A stretch of 64,000 nt of DNA, from contig NZ_JAFFIX010000006.1 in assembly GCF_016916835.1 (NCBI RefSeq), positions 248,001-312,000 on the forward strand. The letters are read 5' to 3'. Source of the stretch: Actinacidiphila bryophytorum. GTDB taxonomy: Bacteria; Actinomycetota; Actinomycetes; Streptomycetales; Streptomycetaceae. The position numbers were made by a program, and so were the translations under genes. Position 1 is the stretch's first letter, and each line of letters opens with the position of its first letter. Below, one piece after another: positions 34,054 to 44,298 of the stretch. The notes under the pieces are model-generated. The model did no database searches, was not told the origin of the DNA, and saw only the letters and a program-made list of their open reading frames with translations.

Positions 34054-35369
34054 CAGCGGAGGAACCCTTCGTAGTTACGCTGCTGTAGCTGGCTCTCGAT
34101 CTGCTTCACCGTTTCGAGGCCGACACCCACGATGATGAGGATGCTGGTTCCGCCGAGCGGGAAGTTGCCGTTGCTGCCGTTGAAGATCGCGATCGCGACC
34201 GTCGGCACCAGTGCGATGAGGCCCAGGTACAGGGCGCCCGGCCACGTGATGCGGTTCAGCACGTAACTCAGGTATTCGGCGGTGGGGCGACCGGCACGGA
34301 TGCCCGGGATGAACCCACCATACTTCTTCATATTATCGGCGACTTCTTCGGGGTTGAACGAGATCGCGACGTAGAAGAAGGCGAAGAAGACGATCAGCAG
34401 GAAGTAGGCCGCCATGTACACCGGGTGGTCGCCCTTGGTGAAGTTGCGGCTGATCCACTGCGCCCAGCCGGCCGTCGACCCGGAGAACTGCACGATCAGC
34501 GCCGGGATGTAGAGCAGCGACGAGGCGAAGATGACCGGGATGACACCGGCCTGGTTGACCTTGAGCGGGATGTACGTCGATGTGCCGCCGTAGGAGCGGC
34601 GGCCGATCATGCGCTTCGCGTACTGCACCGGGATGCGGCGCTGGGCCTGTTCGACGAACACCACCAGGCCGACCATGGCGAGGCCGACCGCGAGGACCGC
34701 GAGGAACTCCACCCAGCCGTCGGCGATGGTGCCGGAGACCTTGATCGCCCACAGCGAGCCGGGGAACCCGGCGGCGATGGAGACGAACATCAGGATCGAC
34801 ATGCCGTTGCCGATGCCGCGGTCGGTGACCAGCTCACCGAGCCACATGATCACCACGGTGCCGGCGGTCATCGTGGTGACCATCGTGATCGTGGTGAAGA
34901 TCGACTGGTTGGGCACGATGGACCCGGCGTTGTTGCAGCCGGAGAACAGGCTGCCGGAGCGGGCGGTGGCGACCAGGCCGGTGCCCTGCAGGACGGCCAG
35001 CGCGACGGTCAGATACCGGGTGTACTGCGTGATCTTGGTGGTGCCGGCCTGGCCCTCCTTCTTGAGGGCCTCCAGGCGCGGGATCACCACCGTCAGCAGC
35101 TGGAGGATGATGCTCGCCGTGATGTACGGCATGATGCCGAGCGCGAAGATGGTCAGCTGCAGCAGCGCGCCGCCGCTGAACATGTTCACGAGGCCGAAGA
35201 GGCTGTTGTTCCCCTTCGTCTCCTTGATGCAGGCGTTGACGACCGTGTAGTCGATGCCCGGCACCGGTACATGCGCTCCGAGGCGGTAGACCACCACGAT
35301 GCCCAGGGTGAACAGCAGCTTCTTGCGCAGGTCGGGCGTCCTGAACGCCCGTGCGAACGCGGTGAGCAC
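34053..35369 (-). CDS. secY: Preprotein translocase subunit SecY
   Basis: A 438-residue polytopic membrane protein. The start MLTAFARAFRTPDLRKKLLFTLGIVVVYRLGAHVPVPGID, the plug region, the cytoplasmic loop FVEQAQRRIPVQYAKR and the late PGIRAGRPTAEYL and IESQLQQRNYEGFLR segments are typical. Ten membrane helices are expected for the family. It forms the protein-conducting channel with SecE and SecG. A strong terminator upstream separates it from rplO, so it should have its own promoter in the 135-base gap. Confidence 0.99.
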   Translation of the reverse strand: MLTAFARAFRTPDLRKKLLFTLGIVVVYRLGAHVPVPGIDYTVVNACIKETKGNNSLFGLVNMFSGGALLQLTIFALGIMPYITASIILQLLTVVIPRLEALKKEGQAGTTKITQYTRYLTVALAVLQGTGLVATARSGSLFSGCNNAGSIVPNQSIFTTITMVTTMTAGTVVIMWLGELVTDRGIGNGMSILMFVSIAAGFPGSLWAIKVSGTIADGWVEFLAVLAVGLAMVGLVVFVEQAQRRIPVQYAKRMIGRRSYGGTSTYIPLKVNQAGVIPVIFASSLLYIPALIVQFSGSTAGWAQWISRNFTKGDHPVYMAAYFLLIVFFAFFYVAISFNPEEVADNMKKYGGFIPGIRAGRPTAEYLSYVLNRITWPGALYLGLIALVPTVAIAIFNGSNGNFPLGGTSILIIVGVGLETVKQIESQLQQRNYEGFLR

Positions 35370-35504
35370 GGTGCCTCCTGCACCCCCCGCGCCAGGGCGG
35401 AAGGACGGTTTATGAGGTATCTGACGACAGCAGCGTCGGCCAGCCTACCGGCGACTTGGTCCCGCAAGGAATGACCAACCGGGGAAGGAAAATCACAGGA
35501 ACGA

Positions 35505-35546
35505 ACGACCGGGGATGCCCAGGAGTTTCTGGGCATCCCCGGTCGT
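35505..35546 (-). terminator. Terminator between rplO and secY
   Basis: An 18-bp perfect stem (35505-35522 with 35529-35546) and GAGTTT loop lies 15 bases after the rplO stop. It is one of the strongest hairpins in the window and ends the spc operon. Confidence 0.93.
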
Positions 35547-35560
35547 GTTCGGCATCGGGC

Positions 35561-36013
35561 TCAGACGAGCTCGGTGACCGTGCCGCCGGCGGCGGCGATC
35601 TTCTCCTTGGCGGAGCCGGAGACCGCGTCGACGGTCACCTGCAGGGCCACGGAGACCTCGCCGGTGCCGAGCACCTTGACGAGCTGGTTCTTGCGCACCG
35701 CGCCCTTGGCGACCAGGTCGGCCACCGTCACCTCGCCACCCTCCGGGTAGAGGGTCGCGAGCTTGTCCAGGTTGACGACCTGGAACTCGGTGCGGAACGG
35801 GTTCTTGAAGCCCTTGAGCTTCGGGAGGCGCATGTGGAGGGGCATCTGCCCGCCCTCGAAGCGCTCCGGAACCTGGTAGCGGGCCTTGGTGCCCTTGGTT
35901 CCACGACCGGCCGTCTTGCCCTTGGACGCCTCACCGCGACCCACACGGGTCTTCGCGGTCTTGGCGCCGGGGGCCGGACGCAGGTTGTGGAGCTTGATCG
36001 GGTTGTCACCCAT
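35561..36013 (-). CDS. rplO: 50S ribosomal protein L15
   Basis: A 150-residue protein with the basic, Gly-rich N-terminal extension ([20 protein letters not shown], then [11 protein letters not shown]) that threads into 23S r[21 protein letters not shown], and a globular C-terminal part. It is the last gene of the spc operon, 2 bases after rpmD. Confidence 0.99.
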   Translation of the reverse strand: MGDNPIKLHNLRPAPGAKTAKTRVGRGEASKGKTAGRGTKGTKARYQVPERFEGGQMPLHMRLPKLKGFKNPFRTEFQVVNLDKLATLYPEGGEVTVADLVAKGAVRKNQLVKVLGTGEVSVALQVTVDAVSGSAKEKIAAAGGTVTELV

Positions 36014-36015
36014 GA

Positions 36016-36198
36016 TCAGTCGACCTCCTCGACCGTGACGAGGTGGCGGACGGTGTGGACCATGCCGCGGATCTCCGGGCGGTCCTCCTTGACCACGACG
36101 TCGTGCAGGCGCTTGAGCCCGAGCGAACGCAGGGTGTCACGGTGGTTCTGCTTGCTGCCGATGTAGGACTTGGTCTGCGTGACCTTGAGACGCGCCAT
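36016..36198 (-). CDS. rpmD: 50S ribosomal protein L30
   Basis: A 60-residue protein, full length, reading [20 protein letters not shown] at the start and containing [14 protein letters not shown]. Its ATG shares one base with the rpsE stop. Order rpsE-rpmD-rplO is standard. Confidence 0.99.
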   Translation of the reverse strand: MARLKVTQTKSYIGSKQNHRDTLRSLGLKRLHDVVVKEDRPEIRGMVHTVRHLVTVEEVD

Positions 36199-36803
36199 CA
36201 CACACCGACCCCGGCTCGGGCGCGCAGCAGCGCGGCGGGCGCGACGTCCTCGATCGGCAGACCGCGGCGGGCCGCGATCTCCTCGGGCCGCTGCAGGCCC
36301 TGGAGGGCCGCCACCGTGGCGTGCACGATGTTGATCGCGTTGTCGGAGCCGAGGCTCTTGGACAGCACGTCGTGGATGCCCGCGCACTCCAGCACGGCAC
36401 GCACCGGGCCGCCGGCGATCACACCGGTACCGGGGGAAGCCGGCTTGAGCAGGACGACGCCCGCGGCCTTCTCGCCCTGGATGGGGTGCGGGATGGTGCC
36501 CTGGATACGGGGGACCTTGAAGAAGTGCTTCTTGGCCTCCTCCACACCCTTGGCGATGGCGGCCGGCACCTCCTTGGCCTTGCCGTAGCCGACACCGACG
36601 GTGCCGTCACCGTCGCCCACCACGACCAGCGCGGTGAAGCTGAAGCGACGACCACCCTTCACAACCTTGGCGACGCGGTTGATCGCGACGACCCGCTCGA
36701 CGTAAGCGGTCTTCTCGGCCTGCTGGCCGCCGTCCCGCCTGTCCTTACGGTCCCGTCGCTCGCCGCCACCGGCACCGCTTCCGCGGCGCTGGGGTCCAGC
36801 CAT
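36198..36803 (-). CDS. rpsE: 30S ribosomal protein S5
   Basis: A 201-residue protein. A Gly/Arg/Asp-rich N-terminal extension of about 40 residues precedes the double-stranded RNA-binding domain ([20 protein letters not shown], then [12 protein letters not shown]). The S5 C-terminal domain contains [20 protein letters not shown] and [13 protein letters not shown]. It controls translational accuracy with S4 and S12. Confidence 0.99.
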   Translation of the reverse strand: MAGPQRRGSGAGGGERRDRKDRRDGGQQAEKTAYVERVVAINRVAKVVKGGRRFSFTALVVVGDGDGTVGVGYGKAKEVPAAIAKGVEEAKKHFFKVPRIQGTIPHPIQGEKAAGVVLLKPASPGTGVIAGGPVRAVLECAGIHDVLSKSLGSDNAINIVHATVAALQGLQRPEEIAARRGLPIEDVAPAALLRARAGVGV

Positions 36804-36854
36804 TGGAATTACCTCTCGATCTCTTAGCGTTTCTCCGCTAGTGACGGAACCGGA

Positions 36855-37238
36855 TCAGAACTTCAGTCCGGCTTCGCGGGCGGCGTCCGCCAGGGCGGCG
36901 ATGCGCCCCGCGTACTGGTTGCCGCCACGGTCGAACACGACAGCCTCGACGCCCTTGGCCTTCGCACGCTCGGCCACGAGCTGGCCGACCTGCTTCGCCT
37001 TGGCGCTCTTGTCGCCTTCGCCGCCGCGGATGGACGCGTCGAGGGTCGACGCCGACGCGAGCGTGTGGCCCGCGAGGTCGTCGATGACCTGCGCCACGAT
37101 TCCCCGGTTGGAACGGGTCACGACCAGGCGCGGACGCTCGGACGTACCCGAGACGCGCTTGCGCACCCGGATGTGGCGCCGCTTGATCGCGGCGCTCTTG
37201 TAGGCCTTGCCCTTGGCGATCTTGACACCGAATGCCAT
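36855..37238 (-). CDS. rplR: 50S ribosomal protein L18
   Basis: A 127-residue protein that binds 5S rRNA. Typical blocks are [19 protein letters not shown], a central [12 protein letters not shown] strand and the C-terminal [26 protein letters not shown]. It follows rplF by 2 bases. Confidence 0.99.
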   Translation of the reverse strand: MAFGVKIAKGKAYKSAAIKRRHIRVRKRVSGTSERPRLVVTRSNRGIVAQVIDDLAGHTLASASTLDASIRGGEGDKSAKAKQVGQLVAERAKAKGVEAVVFDRGGNQYAGRIAALADAAREAGLKF

Positions 37239-37240
37239 GG

Positions 37241-37780
37241 CTACTTACCCGCCTTTCCGACCTTGCGGCGGATGACCTCGCCCGCGTACTTGACGCCCTT
37301 GGCCTTGTACGGGTCGGGCTTCCGCAGCTTGCGGATGTTGGCCGCGACCTCGCCGACCTTCTGCTTGTCGATGCCCTCGACGGAGAACTTCACCGGGGAC
37401 TCGACCTTGAAGGAGATGCCCTCGGGGGCCTCGACGAGAATCGGGTGGCTGTAGCCCAGCGCGAACTCCAGGTTGGAGCCCTTGGCCTGGACGCGGTAGC
37501 CGACACCGCTGATTTCCAGCTGCTTGCTGTAGCCCGCGGTCACGCCGGTGATCATGTTCGCCACCAGCGTGCGGGACAGGCCGTGCAGGGCCTTCGAGAC
37601 ACGCTCGTCGTTGGGGCGGGTGACCAGCAGAGTGCCGTCCTCGCCCTTGGCGATGTCGATCGGCGCGGCGACGGTGTGGGTGAGCGAGCCCTTGGGGCCC
37701 TTCACCGCGACCGTGCGGCCGTCGATGGTGACGTCCACTCCGGCGGGAACCGAGATGGGCAGCTTGCCGATGCGCGACAT
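37241..37780 (-). CDS. rplF: 50S ribosomal protein L6
   Basis: A 179-residue protein of two duplicated domains. It opens [16 protein letters not shown] and contains [18 protein letters not shown] near residue 80. The C-terminal signature [25 protein letters not shown] contacts the sarcin-ricin loop region. Spacing to rpsH is 21 bases. Confidence 0.99.
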   Translation of the reverse strand: MSRIGKLPISVPAGVDVTIDGRTVAVKGPKGSLTHTVAAPIDIAKGEDGTLLVTRPNDERVSKALHGLSRTLVANMITGVTAGYSKQLEISGVGYRVQAKGSNLEFALGYSHPILVEAPEGISFKVESPVKFSVEGIDKQKVGEVAANIRKLRKPDPYKAKGVKYAGEVIRRKVGKAGK

Positions 37781-37801
37781 TGCTATACCTCGCTTTCCCG
37801 G

Positions 37802-38200
37802 TTACCAGACGTAGGCGAGGACTTCCCCACCCACGCCCTTCTTCTGAGCCTGCTGGCCGGTGAGCAGCCCGTGCGACGTGGAGATGATCGCCACGCCGAG
37901 GCCGCCGAGCACCTTCGGCAGGTTGGTGGACTTCGCGTAGACCCGCAGACCAGGCTTGCTGATCCGCTTGATGCCGGCGATGGAGCGCTGGCGCTCCGGG
38001 CCGAACTTCAGCTCGAGGACGAGGTTCTTGCCGACCTCGGCGTCCTCGACCTTCCAGCCGGTGATGTAGCCCTCCTGCTGGAGGATCTCCGCGATGTGCG
38101 ACTTGATCTTGCTGAACGGCATCGTGACGTCGTCGTGGTATGCCGAGTTCGCGTTACGCAGACGGGTCAGCATGTCCGCGATGGGGTCAGTCATGGTCAT
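37802..38200 (-). CDS. rpsH: 30S ribosomal protein S8
   Basis: A 132-residue protein from ATG 38200 ([11 protein letters not shown]); ATG 38194 is also possible. The RNA-binding N-terminal domain contains [14 protein letters not shown], and the C-terminal domain [26 protein letters not shown]. In E. coli S8 represses the spc operon. Here a 210-base gap precedes the gene, large enough for a regulatory site or extra promoter, though none is certain. Confidence 0.99.
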   Translation of the reverse strand: MTMTDPIADMLTRLRNANSAYHDDVTMPFSKIKSHIAEILQQEGYITGWKVEDAEVGKNLVLELKFGPERQRSIAGIKRISKPGLRVYAKSTNLPKVLGGLGVAIISTSHGLLTGQQAQKKGVGGEVLAYVW

Positions 38201-38410
38201 GAGGTGGCCCTGGGCCTCTCTCGCCGGGGTTTCCTGGTGCTCCATCCCTCTCCCCCGGCGAACCGGGGACGGGTGCGGTGCGGTGGACCTACGGCGTAGT
38301 AAGTCGATGCGGGCGGCGGGCGCCCAACCCTTCTACCTTACGGGAAGAAAGAGCAGGGTCCCGCCGTCCATCTGCTTACCGAGAGTTCCTGGTGGTCCGG
38401 AGAACCGGAT

Positions 38411-38596
38411 CTACCAGGAGCTCTTGGTCACGCCCGGCAGCTCGCCGCGGTGGGCCATCTCACGAAGGCACACACGGCACAGGCCGAACTTGCGGTAGAC
38501 GGAGTGCGGCCGGCCGCAGCGCTGGCAGCGGTTGTAACCGCGCACAGCGAACTTGGGCTTGCGAGCGGCCTTAGCGATCAGAGCCTTCTTCGCCAC
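38411..38596 (-). CDS. rpsN: 30S ribosomal protein S14 type Z
   Basis: A 61-residue protein from GTG 38596. The zinc-binding cysteines at 24, 27, 40 and 43 (CQRC and CRVC) mark the short, zinc-containing type. It ends [13 protein letters not shown]. Streptomycetes often hold a second zinc-free S14 elsewhere; this is the housekeeping copy in the spc operon, 2 bases after rplE. Confidence 0.99.
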   Translation of the reverse strand: MAKKALIAKAARKPKFAVRGYNRCQRCGRPHSVYRKFGLCRVCLREMAHRGELPGVTKSSW

Positions 38597-38598
38597 GG

Positions 38599-39159
38599 TC
38601 AGTTCTCCTTGAACGGGAAGCCGAGGTGACGAAGCAGGGCACGACCCTCGTCGTCGTTGGTCGCCGTGGTGACCACGGTGATGTCCATGCCCCGGACCCG
38701 GTCGATCTTGTCCTGGTCGATCTCGTGGAACATGACCTGCTCCGTGAGACCGAAGGTGTAGTTGCCCCGGCCGTCGAACTGCTTCGGGGACAGGCCGCGG
38801 AAGTCGCGGATACGCGGCAGCGCCAGCGACAGCAGACGGTCCAGGAACTCCCACATGCGGTCGCCGCGCAGCGTGACGTGCGCACCGATCGGCTGGCCCT
38901 CACGCAGCTTGAACTGCGCGATGGACTTGCGGGCCTTGGTGACCTGCGGCTTCTGGCCGGTGATCGTGGCGAGGTCGCGGATCGCGCCCTCGATCAGCTT
39001 GGAGTCGCGGGCGGCGTCGCCCACACCCATGTTGACCACGATCTTGGTCAGACCGGGGATCTGCATGACGTTCTCGTAGGAGAACTGGTCACGCATCTTG
39101 CCCGCGATCTCCTCGCGGTAGCGCGTCTTGAGACGCGGCGAAGTGGTGGTGGCAGTCAT
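38599..39159 (-). CDS. rplE: 50S ribosomal protein L5
   Basis: A 186-residue protein that binds 5S rRNA and contacts P-site tRNA. Diagnostic segments are [18 protein letters not shown] near residue 32, [21 protein letters not shown] and the C-terminal [19 protein letters not shown]. Its ATG shares one base with the rplX stop. Confidence 0.99.
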   Translation of the reverse strand: MTATTTSPRLKTRYREEIAGKMRDQFSYENVMQIPGLTKIVVNMGVGDAARDSKLIEGAIRDLATITGQKPQVTKARKSIAQFKLREGQPIGAHVTLRGDRMWEFLDRLLSLALPRIRDFRGLSPKQFDGRGNYTFGLTEQVMFHEIDQDKIDRVRGMDITVVTTATNDDEGRALLRHLGFPFKEN

Positions 39160-39482
39160 CAGATGTCCTCACCGGTCCGCTTGGCAACGCGGATCTTGTT
39201 GCCCTCGTCGTCGAAGCGGTATCCGACGCGGGTCACGACCTTCTTGCCGTCCTTCTCAACAACCAGCTGCACGTTGCTGACGTGGACGGGCGCCTCGGTG
39301 GTGATGATGCCGCCGGTCTTCGAACCGCGGTCGGTCGCACCGGCCTTGGTGTGCTTCTTGACCCGGTTGACACCCTCGACGAGGACGCGGTCCTGAGCGG
39401 GGTAGGCCACGATGACCTTGCCCTGCTTGCCCTTGTCCTTACCGGTGATGACCTGGACCAGGTCGCCCTTCTTGATCTTCAT
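39159..39482 (-). CDS. rplX: 50S ribosomal protein L24
   Basis: A 107-residue protein with the KOW motif at the N-terminus ([20 protein letters not shown]). An SH3-like barrel and a basic tail follow. It is an assembly initiator of the large subunit. It lies 3 bases after rplN. Confidence 0.99.
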   Translation of the reverse strand: MKIKKGDLVQVITGKDKGKQGKVIVAYPAQDRVLVEGVNRVKKHTKAGATDRGSKTGGIITTEAPVHVSNVQLVVEKDGKKVVTRVGYRFDDEGNKIRVAKRTGEDI

Positions 39483-39485
39483 CGG

Positions 39486-39854
39486 TTACAGCACCTCCGG
39501 CGCGAGCGAGACGATCTTCATGAACTTCTTCTCGCGCAGCTCACGGCCCACGGGGCCGAAGATTCGGGTGCCGCGGGGGTCGCCGTCGTTCTTGAGGATG
39601 ACGGCGGCGTTCTCGTCGAACCGGATGTACGAGCCGTCGGCGCGACGGCGCTCCTTGACGGTCCGGACGATGACCGCCTTGACGACCTCGCCCTTCTTCA
39701 CGTTGCCACCGGGGATCGCGTCCTTGACGGTGGCGACGATGACGTCACCGATTCCCGCGTAGCGGCGACCCGAGCCACCGAGAACACGGATGCAAAGGAT
39801 CTCCTTGGCACCAGTGTTGTCGGCGACACGAAGTCGCGACTCCTGCTGGATCAC
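39486..39854 (-). CDS. rplN: 50S ribosomal protein L14
   Basis: A 122-residue protein, the standard length. It begins [20 protein letters not shown] and contains [13 protein letters not shown] and [24 protein letters not shown]. It sits at the subunit interface. It is the first gene of the spc operon; two stacked hairpins in the 109-base gap upstream separate it from rpsQ. Confidence 0.99.
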   Translation of the reverse strand: MIQQESRLRVADNTGAKEILCIRVLGGSGRRYAGIGDVIVATVKDAIPGGNVKKGEVVKAVIVRTVKERRRADGSYIRFDENAAVILKNDGDPRGTRIFGPVGRELREKKFMKIVSLAPEVL

Positions 39855-39883
39855 GTCTATCTCCTGTTTGTCGCGTCGGTTCC

Positions 39884-39913
39884 CGGCGGGGGGTTCTCGC
39901 GAACCCCCCGCCG
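39884..39913 (-). terminator. Hairpin at the S10/spc operon boundary
   Basis: A 13-bp perfect stem (CGGCGGGGGGTTC with GAACCCCCCGCCG) and TCGC loop. A second 8-bp hairpin (CTGAGCGG-ATTC-CCGCTCAG, 39931-39950) lies between it and rpsQ. Together they likely end or attenuate the S10 message before rplN. Confidence 0.85.
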
Positions 39914-39963
39914 AGCCTGACGGAACGGTCCTGAGCGGATTCCCGCTCAGGGATTACTCGGCC

Positions 39964-40251
39964 TTACTTGGCCTTCTCAAGGATCTCCACGACGCGCCAC
40001 CGCTTCGTGGCGGAGGTCGGCCGGGTCTCCATGAGGAGGACCCGGTCGCCGATGCCCGCGGCGTTCTGCTCGTCGTGCGCCTTCAGCTTGTTGGTGCGGC
40101 GGATGACCTTGCCGTACAGGGCGTGCTTGACACGGTCCTCGACGGCGACGACGACGGTCTTGTCCATCTTGTCGCTGACCACCAGACCCTCACGGGTCTT
40201 GCGGAAGCCGCGCTGCTCGGTGCTGGTCTCAGTCACATTCTTCTCGCTCAT
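39964..40251 (-). CDS. rpsQ: 30S ribosomal protein S17
   Basis: A 95-residue OB-fold protein. It contains [22 protein letters not shown] and the motif [21 protein letters not shown], followed by [24 protein letters not shown]. The first 12 residues are a Thr/Glu-rich extension. Its ATG shares one base with the rpmC stop. It is the last gene of the S10 block. Confidence 0.99.
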   Translation of the reverse strand: MSEKNVTETSTEQRGFRKTREGLVVSDKMDKTVVVAVEDRVKHALYGKVIRRTNKLKAHDEQNAAGIGDRVLLMETRPTSATKRWRVVEILEKAK

Positions 40252-40484
40252 CAGGCGCTCTCCACCGTCTCCACCGTCTCGATGCCCAGCTCGCGCTCAC
40301 GCATGAGGGTGTAGATCCGGGCGATGTCCTTGCGGACGACCCTGAGCCGGCTGTTGTTCTCCAGCTGCCCGGTGGCCGCCTGGAAGCGGAGGTTGAACAG
40401 CTCCTCCTTGGCCTCACGCAGCTTGCCGACGAGTTCCTCGTCGCCGAGCTGGCGCAGCTCGGTCGCCTTGGTACCGGCCGCCAT
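40251..40484 (-). CDS. rpmC: 50S ribosomal protein L29
   Basis: A 77-residue helical hairpin protein ([19 protein letters not shown] at the start; [24 protein letters not shown] in the middle). ATG 40484 shares one base with the rplP stop; GTG 40487 just before it is less likely. It lies near the exit tunnel and helps dock SRP and trigger factor. Confidence 0.98.
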   Translation of the reverse strand: MAAGTKATELRQLGDEELVGKLREAKEELFNLRFQAATGQLENNSRLRVVRKDIARIYTLMRERELGIETVETVESA

Positions 40485-40903
40485 CACGACTCACCTGCCT
40501 CGCGCCGCACGATGCGGCACTTCATCGGAAGCTTGTGCGCGGCGCGGGTGAGCGCCTCGCGGGCAACCTTCTCGTTCGGGAAGGACAGCTCGAACATCAC
40601 CCGACCGGGCTTGACGTTCGCGATCCACCACTCGGGGGAACCCTTACCGGAACCCATGCGGGTCTCGGCCGGCTTCTTGGTGAGCGGGCGGTCCGGGTAG
40701 ATGTTGATCCAGACCTTGCCGCCACGCTTGATGTGCCGGGTGATGGAGATACGAGCGGACTCGATCTGCCGGTTGGTCACATACGCGGGGGTGACGGCCT
40801 GCAGGCCGTACTCGCCGAACGCCAGCTCCGTGCCGCCCTTGGCCATGCCGCGGCGGGTCGGGTGGTGCTGCTTGCGGTGCTTGACCCTACGGGGGATCAG
40901 CAT
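40484..40903 (-). CDS. rplP: 50S ribosomal protein L16
   Basis: A 139-residue protein starting [19 protein letters not shown]. It contains [23 protein letters not shown], a [19 protein letters not shown] loop near the peptidyl transferase centre and a [20 protein letters not shown] end. It helps position A-site tRNA. Spacing from rpsC is 5 bases. Confidence 0.99.
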   Translation of the reverse strand: MLIPRRVKHRKQHHPTRRGMAKGGTELAFGEYGLQAVTPAYVTNRQIESARISITRHIKRGGKVWINIYPDRPLTKKPAETRMGSGKGSPEWWIANVKPGRVMFELSFPNEKVAREALTRAAHKLPMKCRIVRREAGES

Positions 40904-40908
40904 GGTAC

Positions 40909-41733
40909 TTAGCCTTCCGTTCCGGGGGTCTCCGCGGCCGGGGCCTCAGCGGCGGGCGCGTCGGCCTTGGGGGCCGCGCCTTCCGTCTGGGGACGACGGC
41001 CACGGCCACCGCGCTCGCCACCGCGGCGCTGCGGACGCTCGTTGCCACCACCGCGGGCCGGACGGTTGCCCGCCCTGGCGGCCGCGTTGTCGGCACGGAC
41101 CTCGGCGATGTTCTTGACGTCGCCCTTGTAGATCCAGACCTTCACACCGATCCGGCCGAAGGTGGTCTTGGCCTCGAAGAAGCCGTAGTCCACGTTCGCC
41201 CGCAGCGTGTGCAGCGGGACCCGGCCCTCGCGGTAGAACTCCGAGCGGGACATCTCGGCGCCGCCGAGACGCCCGCCGCACTGGATCTTGATGCCCTTGG
41301 CGCCGGCCTTCAGCGTGCCCTGCATGCTCTTGCGCATGGCACGGCGGAAGGAGACGCGGGAGGACAGCTGCTCGGCGACGGCCTGGGCCACCAGCTGGGC
41401 GTCCATCTCGGGGTTCTTGACCTCGAGGATGTTCAGCTGGACCTGCTTGCCGGTCAGCTTCTCCAGGTCGCCGCGGATGCGGTCGGCCTCCGCGCCGCGG
41501 CGGCCGATGACGATGCCCGGCCGGGCGGTGTGGATGTCGACGCGGACGCGGTCACGGGTGCGCTCGATCTCCACCTTGGAGATGCCGGCGCGCTCCATGC
41601 CCTGCGTCATCATCTTGCGGATGGCGACGTCTTCCTTGACGTAGTCCTTGTACAGCTTGTCGGCGTACCACCGGGACTTGAAGTCCGTGGTGACGCCGAG
41701 CCGGAACCCGTAAGGGTTAACCTTCTGGCCCAT
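40909..41733 (-). CDS. rpsC: 30S ribosomal protein S3
   Basis: A 274-residue protein with the KH type II domain ([20 protein letters not shown] near residue 75) and the S3 C-terminal domain ([21 protein letters not shown]). The last 60 residues are a Gly/Arg then Ala/Pro/Glu-rich extension, longer than the E. coli protein. It lines the mRNA entry channel. Its ATG shares one base with the rplV stop. Confidence 0.99.
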   Translation of the reverse strand: MGQKVNPYGFRLGVTTDFKSRWYADKLYKDYVKEDVAIRKMMTQGMERAGISKVEIERTRDRVRVDIHTARPGIVIGRRGAEADRIRGDLEKLTGKQVQLNILEVKNPEMDAQLVAQAVAEQLSSRVSFRRAMRKSMQGTLKAGAKGIKIQCGGRLGGAEMSRSEFYREGRVPLHTLRANVDYGFFEAKTTFGRIGVKVWIYKGDVKNIAEVRADNAAARAGNRPARGGGNERPQRRGGERGGRGRRPQTEGAAPKADAPAAEAPAAETPGTEG

Positions 41734-42080
41734 TACCGGGTCCCTTCCTTGCTGGCGACGACCACGGTGATGTGGCTGGTCCGCTTGCGGATCCGGTAGG
41801 CACGGCCCTGGGCGCGCGGCCGGAACCGCTTCAGGGTCGGACCCTCGTCCACGTACGCCTCGCTGATGTACAGCGACTCGGCGTCCGTGTGGTCGTAGTT
41901 GTGCGCGGCGTTGGCGATGGCGCTGTCCAGCACCTTGCCGACCGGCTCACTCGCGGCCTGCGGGGTGAAACGCAGGACCGCCTGAGCCTCCGTGGCGTCC
42001 ATGCCACGGATGAGGTCCACCACACGGCGGGCCTTCATGGGCGTGACGCGGATGTACCGCGCCTGGGCCCTGGCTTCCAT
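41733..42080 (-). CDS. rplV: 50S ribosomal protein L22
   Basis: A 115-residue protein from ATG 42080 ([19 protein letters not shown]), chosen because GAAGGGA precedes it and it matches actinobacterial L22 length; ATG 42110 would add ten residues. The globular domain includes [19 protein letters not shown] and the long loop [21 protein letters not shown] lining the exit tunnel. Confidence 0.98.
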   Translation of the reverse strand: MEARAQARYIRVTPMKARRVVDLIRGMDATEAQAVLRFTPQAASEPVGKVLDSAIANAAHNYDHTDAESLYISEAYVDEGPTLKRFRPRAQGRAYRIRKRTSHITVVVASKEGTR

Positions 42081-42124
42081 GGTCGTCCCTTCAGTGTCTG
42101 TCTTGGTCACGGTTTTCAGCCCGC

Positions 42125-42406
42125 TCAGCGACGCCGCGACTTGCGGTCGTCCTTCTCGTGCCCGCGGAAGGTGCGGGTCGGTGCGAACTCGCCGAGCTTG
42201 TGGCCGACCATCGACTCAGTGACAAACACCGGGACGTGCTTACGGCCGTCGTGCACCGCGATCGTGTGGCCCAGCATCGCCGGGATGATCATCGAGCGGC
42301 GGGACCAGGTCTTGATGACGTTCTTGGTGCCTGCCTCGTTCTGTACGTCCACCTTCTTGATCAGGTGGTCGTCGACGAAGGGCCCCTTCTTGAGACTGCG
42401 CGGCAT
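42125..42406 (-). CDS. rpsS: 30S ribosomal protein S19
   Basis: A 93-residue protein beginning [20 protein letters not shown] with the conserved [19 protein letters not shown] and [22 protein letters not shown]. It forms a complex with S13 in the 30S head. It follows rplB by 12 bases. Confidence 0.99.
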   Translation of the reverse strand: MPRSLKKGPFVDDHLIKKVDVQNEAGTKNVIKTWSRRSMIIPAMLGHTIAVHDGRKHVPVFVTESMVGHKLGEFAPTRTFRGHEKDDRKSRRR

Positions 42407-42418
42407 CTGAACCCGCTC

Positions 42419-43255
42419 CTAGCGCTTCTTGTTCGTCTTGCGGCGGCGGACGATGTACTTGCTGGACGCCTTCTTCGGCGAGCGAGTACGACCTTCCTTC
42501 TGACCCCAGGGCGAGACCGGGTGGCGACCACCGGAGGTCTTGCCCTCACCACCACCGTGCGGGTGGTCCACCGGGTTCATGGCGACACCGCGGACGGTCG
42601 GGCGGACGCCCTTCCACCGCATGCGGCCGGCCTTGCCCCAGTTGATGTTCGACTGCTCGGCGTTGCCGACCTCGCCGATGGTGGCGCGGCAGCGGACGTC
42701 GACCATCCGGACCTCGCCGGACGGCATACGAAGGGTGGCCATGTTGCCTTCCTTCGCCAGCAGCTGGACCGAAGCGCCCGCGGAGCGGGAGATCTTCGCG
42801 CCGCCACCGGGCCGCAGCTCGATCGCGTGGATCGTGGTACCGACCGGGATGTTGCGCAGCGGCAGGTTGTTGCCCGGCTTGATGTCGGCGTTGGCGCCGT
42901 TCTCGATCCGGTCGCCCTGCTGGAGCCGCGCGGGGGCGAGGATGTAGCGCTTCTCGCCGTCCGCGTAGTGCAGCAGCGCGATGCGCGCGGTGCGGTTGGG
43001 GTCGTACTCGATGTGCGCGACCTTGGCGGGCACGCCGTCCTTGTCGTGCCGACGGAAGTCGATGACACGGTAGGCGCGCTTGTGGCCACCGCCCTGGTGG
43101 CGAACGGTCACACGACCGGCGTTGTTACGGCCGCCCTTGCTGTGCAGCGGGCGGACCAGCGACTTCTCCGGCGTGGACCGCGTGATCTCGACAAAGTCGG
43201 CGACGCTGGAGCCACGACGGCCCGGGGTCGTCGGCTTGTACTTGCGGATACCCAT
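42419..43255 (-). CDS. rplB: 50S ribosomal protein L2
   Basis: A 278-residue protein of standard length. It begins [20 protein letters not shown], holds the RNA-binding OB and SH3-like domains and the conserved C-terminal [19 protein letters not shown] loop whose His approaches the peptidyl transferase centre, then [17 protein letters not shown]. It is essential for subunit association. Confidence 0.99.
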   Translation of the reverse strand: MGIRKYKPTTPGRRGSSVADFVEITRSTPEKSLVRPLHSKGGRNNAGRVTVRHQGGGHKRAYRVIDFRRHDKDGVPAKVAHIEYDPNRTARIALLHYADGEKRYILAPARLQQGDRIENGANADIKPGNNLPLRNIPVGTTIHAIELRPGGGAKISRSAGASVQLLAKEGNMATLRMPSGEVRMVDVRCRATIGEVGNAEQSNINWGKAGRMRWKGVRPTVRGVAMNPVDHPHGGGEGKTSGGRHPVSPWGQKEGRTRSPKKASSKYIVRRRKTNKKR

Positions 43256-43301
43256 TTCTCAGTCCTCGGATGATTCCGGACTTCTGAACGGCCAGTCTCC
43301 G

Positions 43302-43628
43302 TTAGGAGACCGGGCCGCCGAAGATGTCGATTCGGTCGCCCTCGGCGAGGGTCACGATGGCGCGCTTGGTGTTGGCGCGCTTGCCGAAACCGGTGCGGGT
43401 GCGCTTGCGCTTGCCCTGCCGGTTGATCGTGTTGACCCCGGTGACCTTGACCTGGAAGACCGTCTCGACGGCCTGCTTGATCTGGGTCTTGTTGGCGCGC
43501 GGGTCGACGACGAAGGTGTACTTGTTCTCGTCGAGCAGCGCGTAGCTCTTCTCGGAGACCACCGGCTTGATCAGCAGGTCACGGGGGTCCGTGAAGGTCT
43601 TGCTGGTGATCTGGGTCTGCTCGGCCAT
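43302..43628 (-). CDS. rplW: 50S ribosomal protein L23
   Basis: A 108-residue protein. Typical features are [20 protein letters not shown], the [21 protein letters not shown] strand-helix and a [20 protein letters not shown] arm. It forms the docking site for trigger factor and SRP at the exit tunnel. Its ATG shares one base with the rplD stop. Confidence 0.99.
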   Translation of the reverse strand: MAEQTQITSKTFTDPRDLLIKPVVSEKSYALLDENKYTFVVDPRANKTQIKQAVETVFQVKVTGVNTINRQGKRKRTRTGFGKRANTKRAIVTLAEGDRIDIFGGPVS

Positions 43629-44293
43629 CAGGCGTCGCTCCCTTCCGGCTCTGCGTCCTCGACACCGGCGCCGGTGAAGCGGTCGAACGCGGCCTTGGTG
43701 AAGACCACGTCGTCGGAGAGGAGCACGTCGTACGTGTTCAGCTGACCGGCCTCCAGGATGTGCACCTGGGGCAGGTTGCGTGCGGACAGCCAGCCGGCCT
43801 CGTCGGCCCGCTCGATGACCAGGAGCACGTTCTTGCGCTCGCTGATCTTGCCGAGCAGCGTCTTGGCCGCCTTGGTGGACGGCGTCGCGCCCTCGATCAC
43901 GCCGGTGACGACGTGGATGCGGTTGTGGCGCGCACGGTCGGTCAGGGCGCCGCGGAGGGCCGCCTTGATCATCTTCTTGGGGGTGCGCTGCGAGTAGTCG
44001 CGCGGTACCGGACCGTGGACGACGCCACCGCCGGCGAACTGCGGCGCGCGGGTCGAGCCCTGGCGGGCGCGGCCGGTGCCCTTCTGGCGGTACGGCTTGC
44101 GGCCACCACCGCGGACCTCGCCACGCGTCTTGACCTTGTGCGTGCCCTGGCGGGCAGCGGCCTGCTGCGCGACGACGACCTGGTGGATCAGCGGGATGCT
44201 GACCTTGGCGTCGAAGATCTCGGCCGGAAGCTCTACGGTCCCGGTCGTGTCGCCCGCGGGCGACAGGATGGCGATGTTCTTTGGGGTCGTCAT
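43628..44293 (-). CDS. rplD: 50S ribosomal protein L4
   Basis: A 221-residue protein with the extended loop [31 protein letters not shown], which reaches the exit tunnel constriction, and the C-terminal globular domain [24 protein letters not shown]. In E. coli L4 attenuates its own S10 operon through the leader; the structured leader upstream of rpsJ here would be the candidate target. Confidence 0.99.
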   Translation of the reverse strand: MTTPKNIAILSPAGDTTGTVELPAEIFDAKVSIPLIHQVVVAQQAAARQGTHKVKTRGEVRGGGRKPYRQKGTGRARQGSTRAPQFAGGGVVHGPVPRDYSQRTPKKMIKAALRGALTDRARHNRIHVVTGVIEGATPSTKAAKTLLGKISERKNVLLVIERADEAGWLSARNLPQVHILEAGQLNTYDVLLSDDVVFTKAAFDRFTGAGVEDAEPEGSDA

Positions 44294-44298
44294 ATCTT

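Noticed and set aside
35370..35504. A defined secY promoter
   Set aside because: TTGCGG and TAGGCT on the minus strand are only 14 bases apart, so no promoter was called although one must exist.
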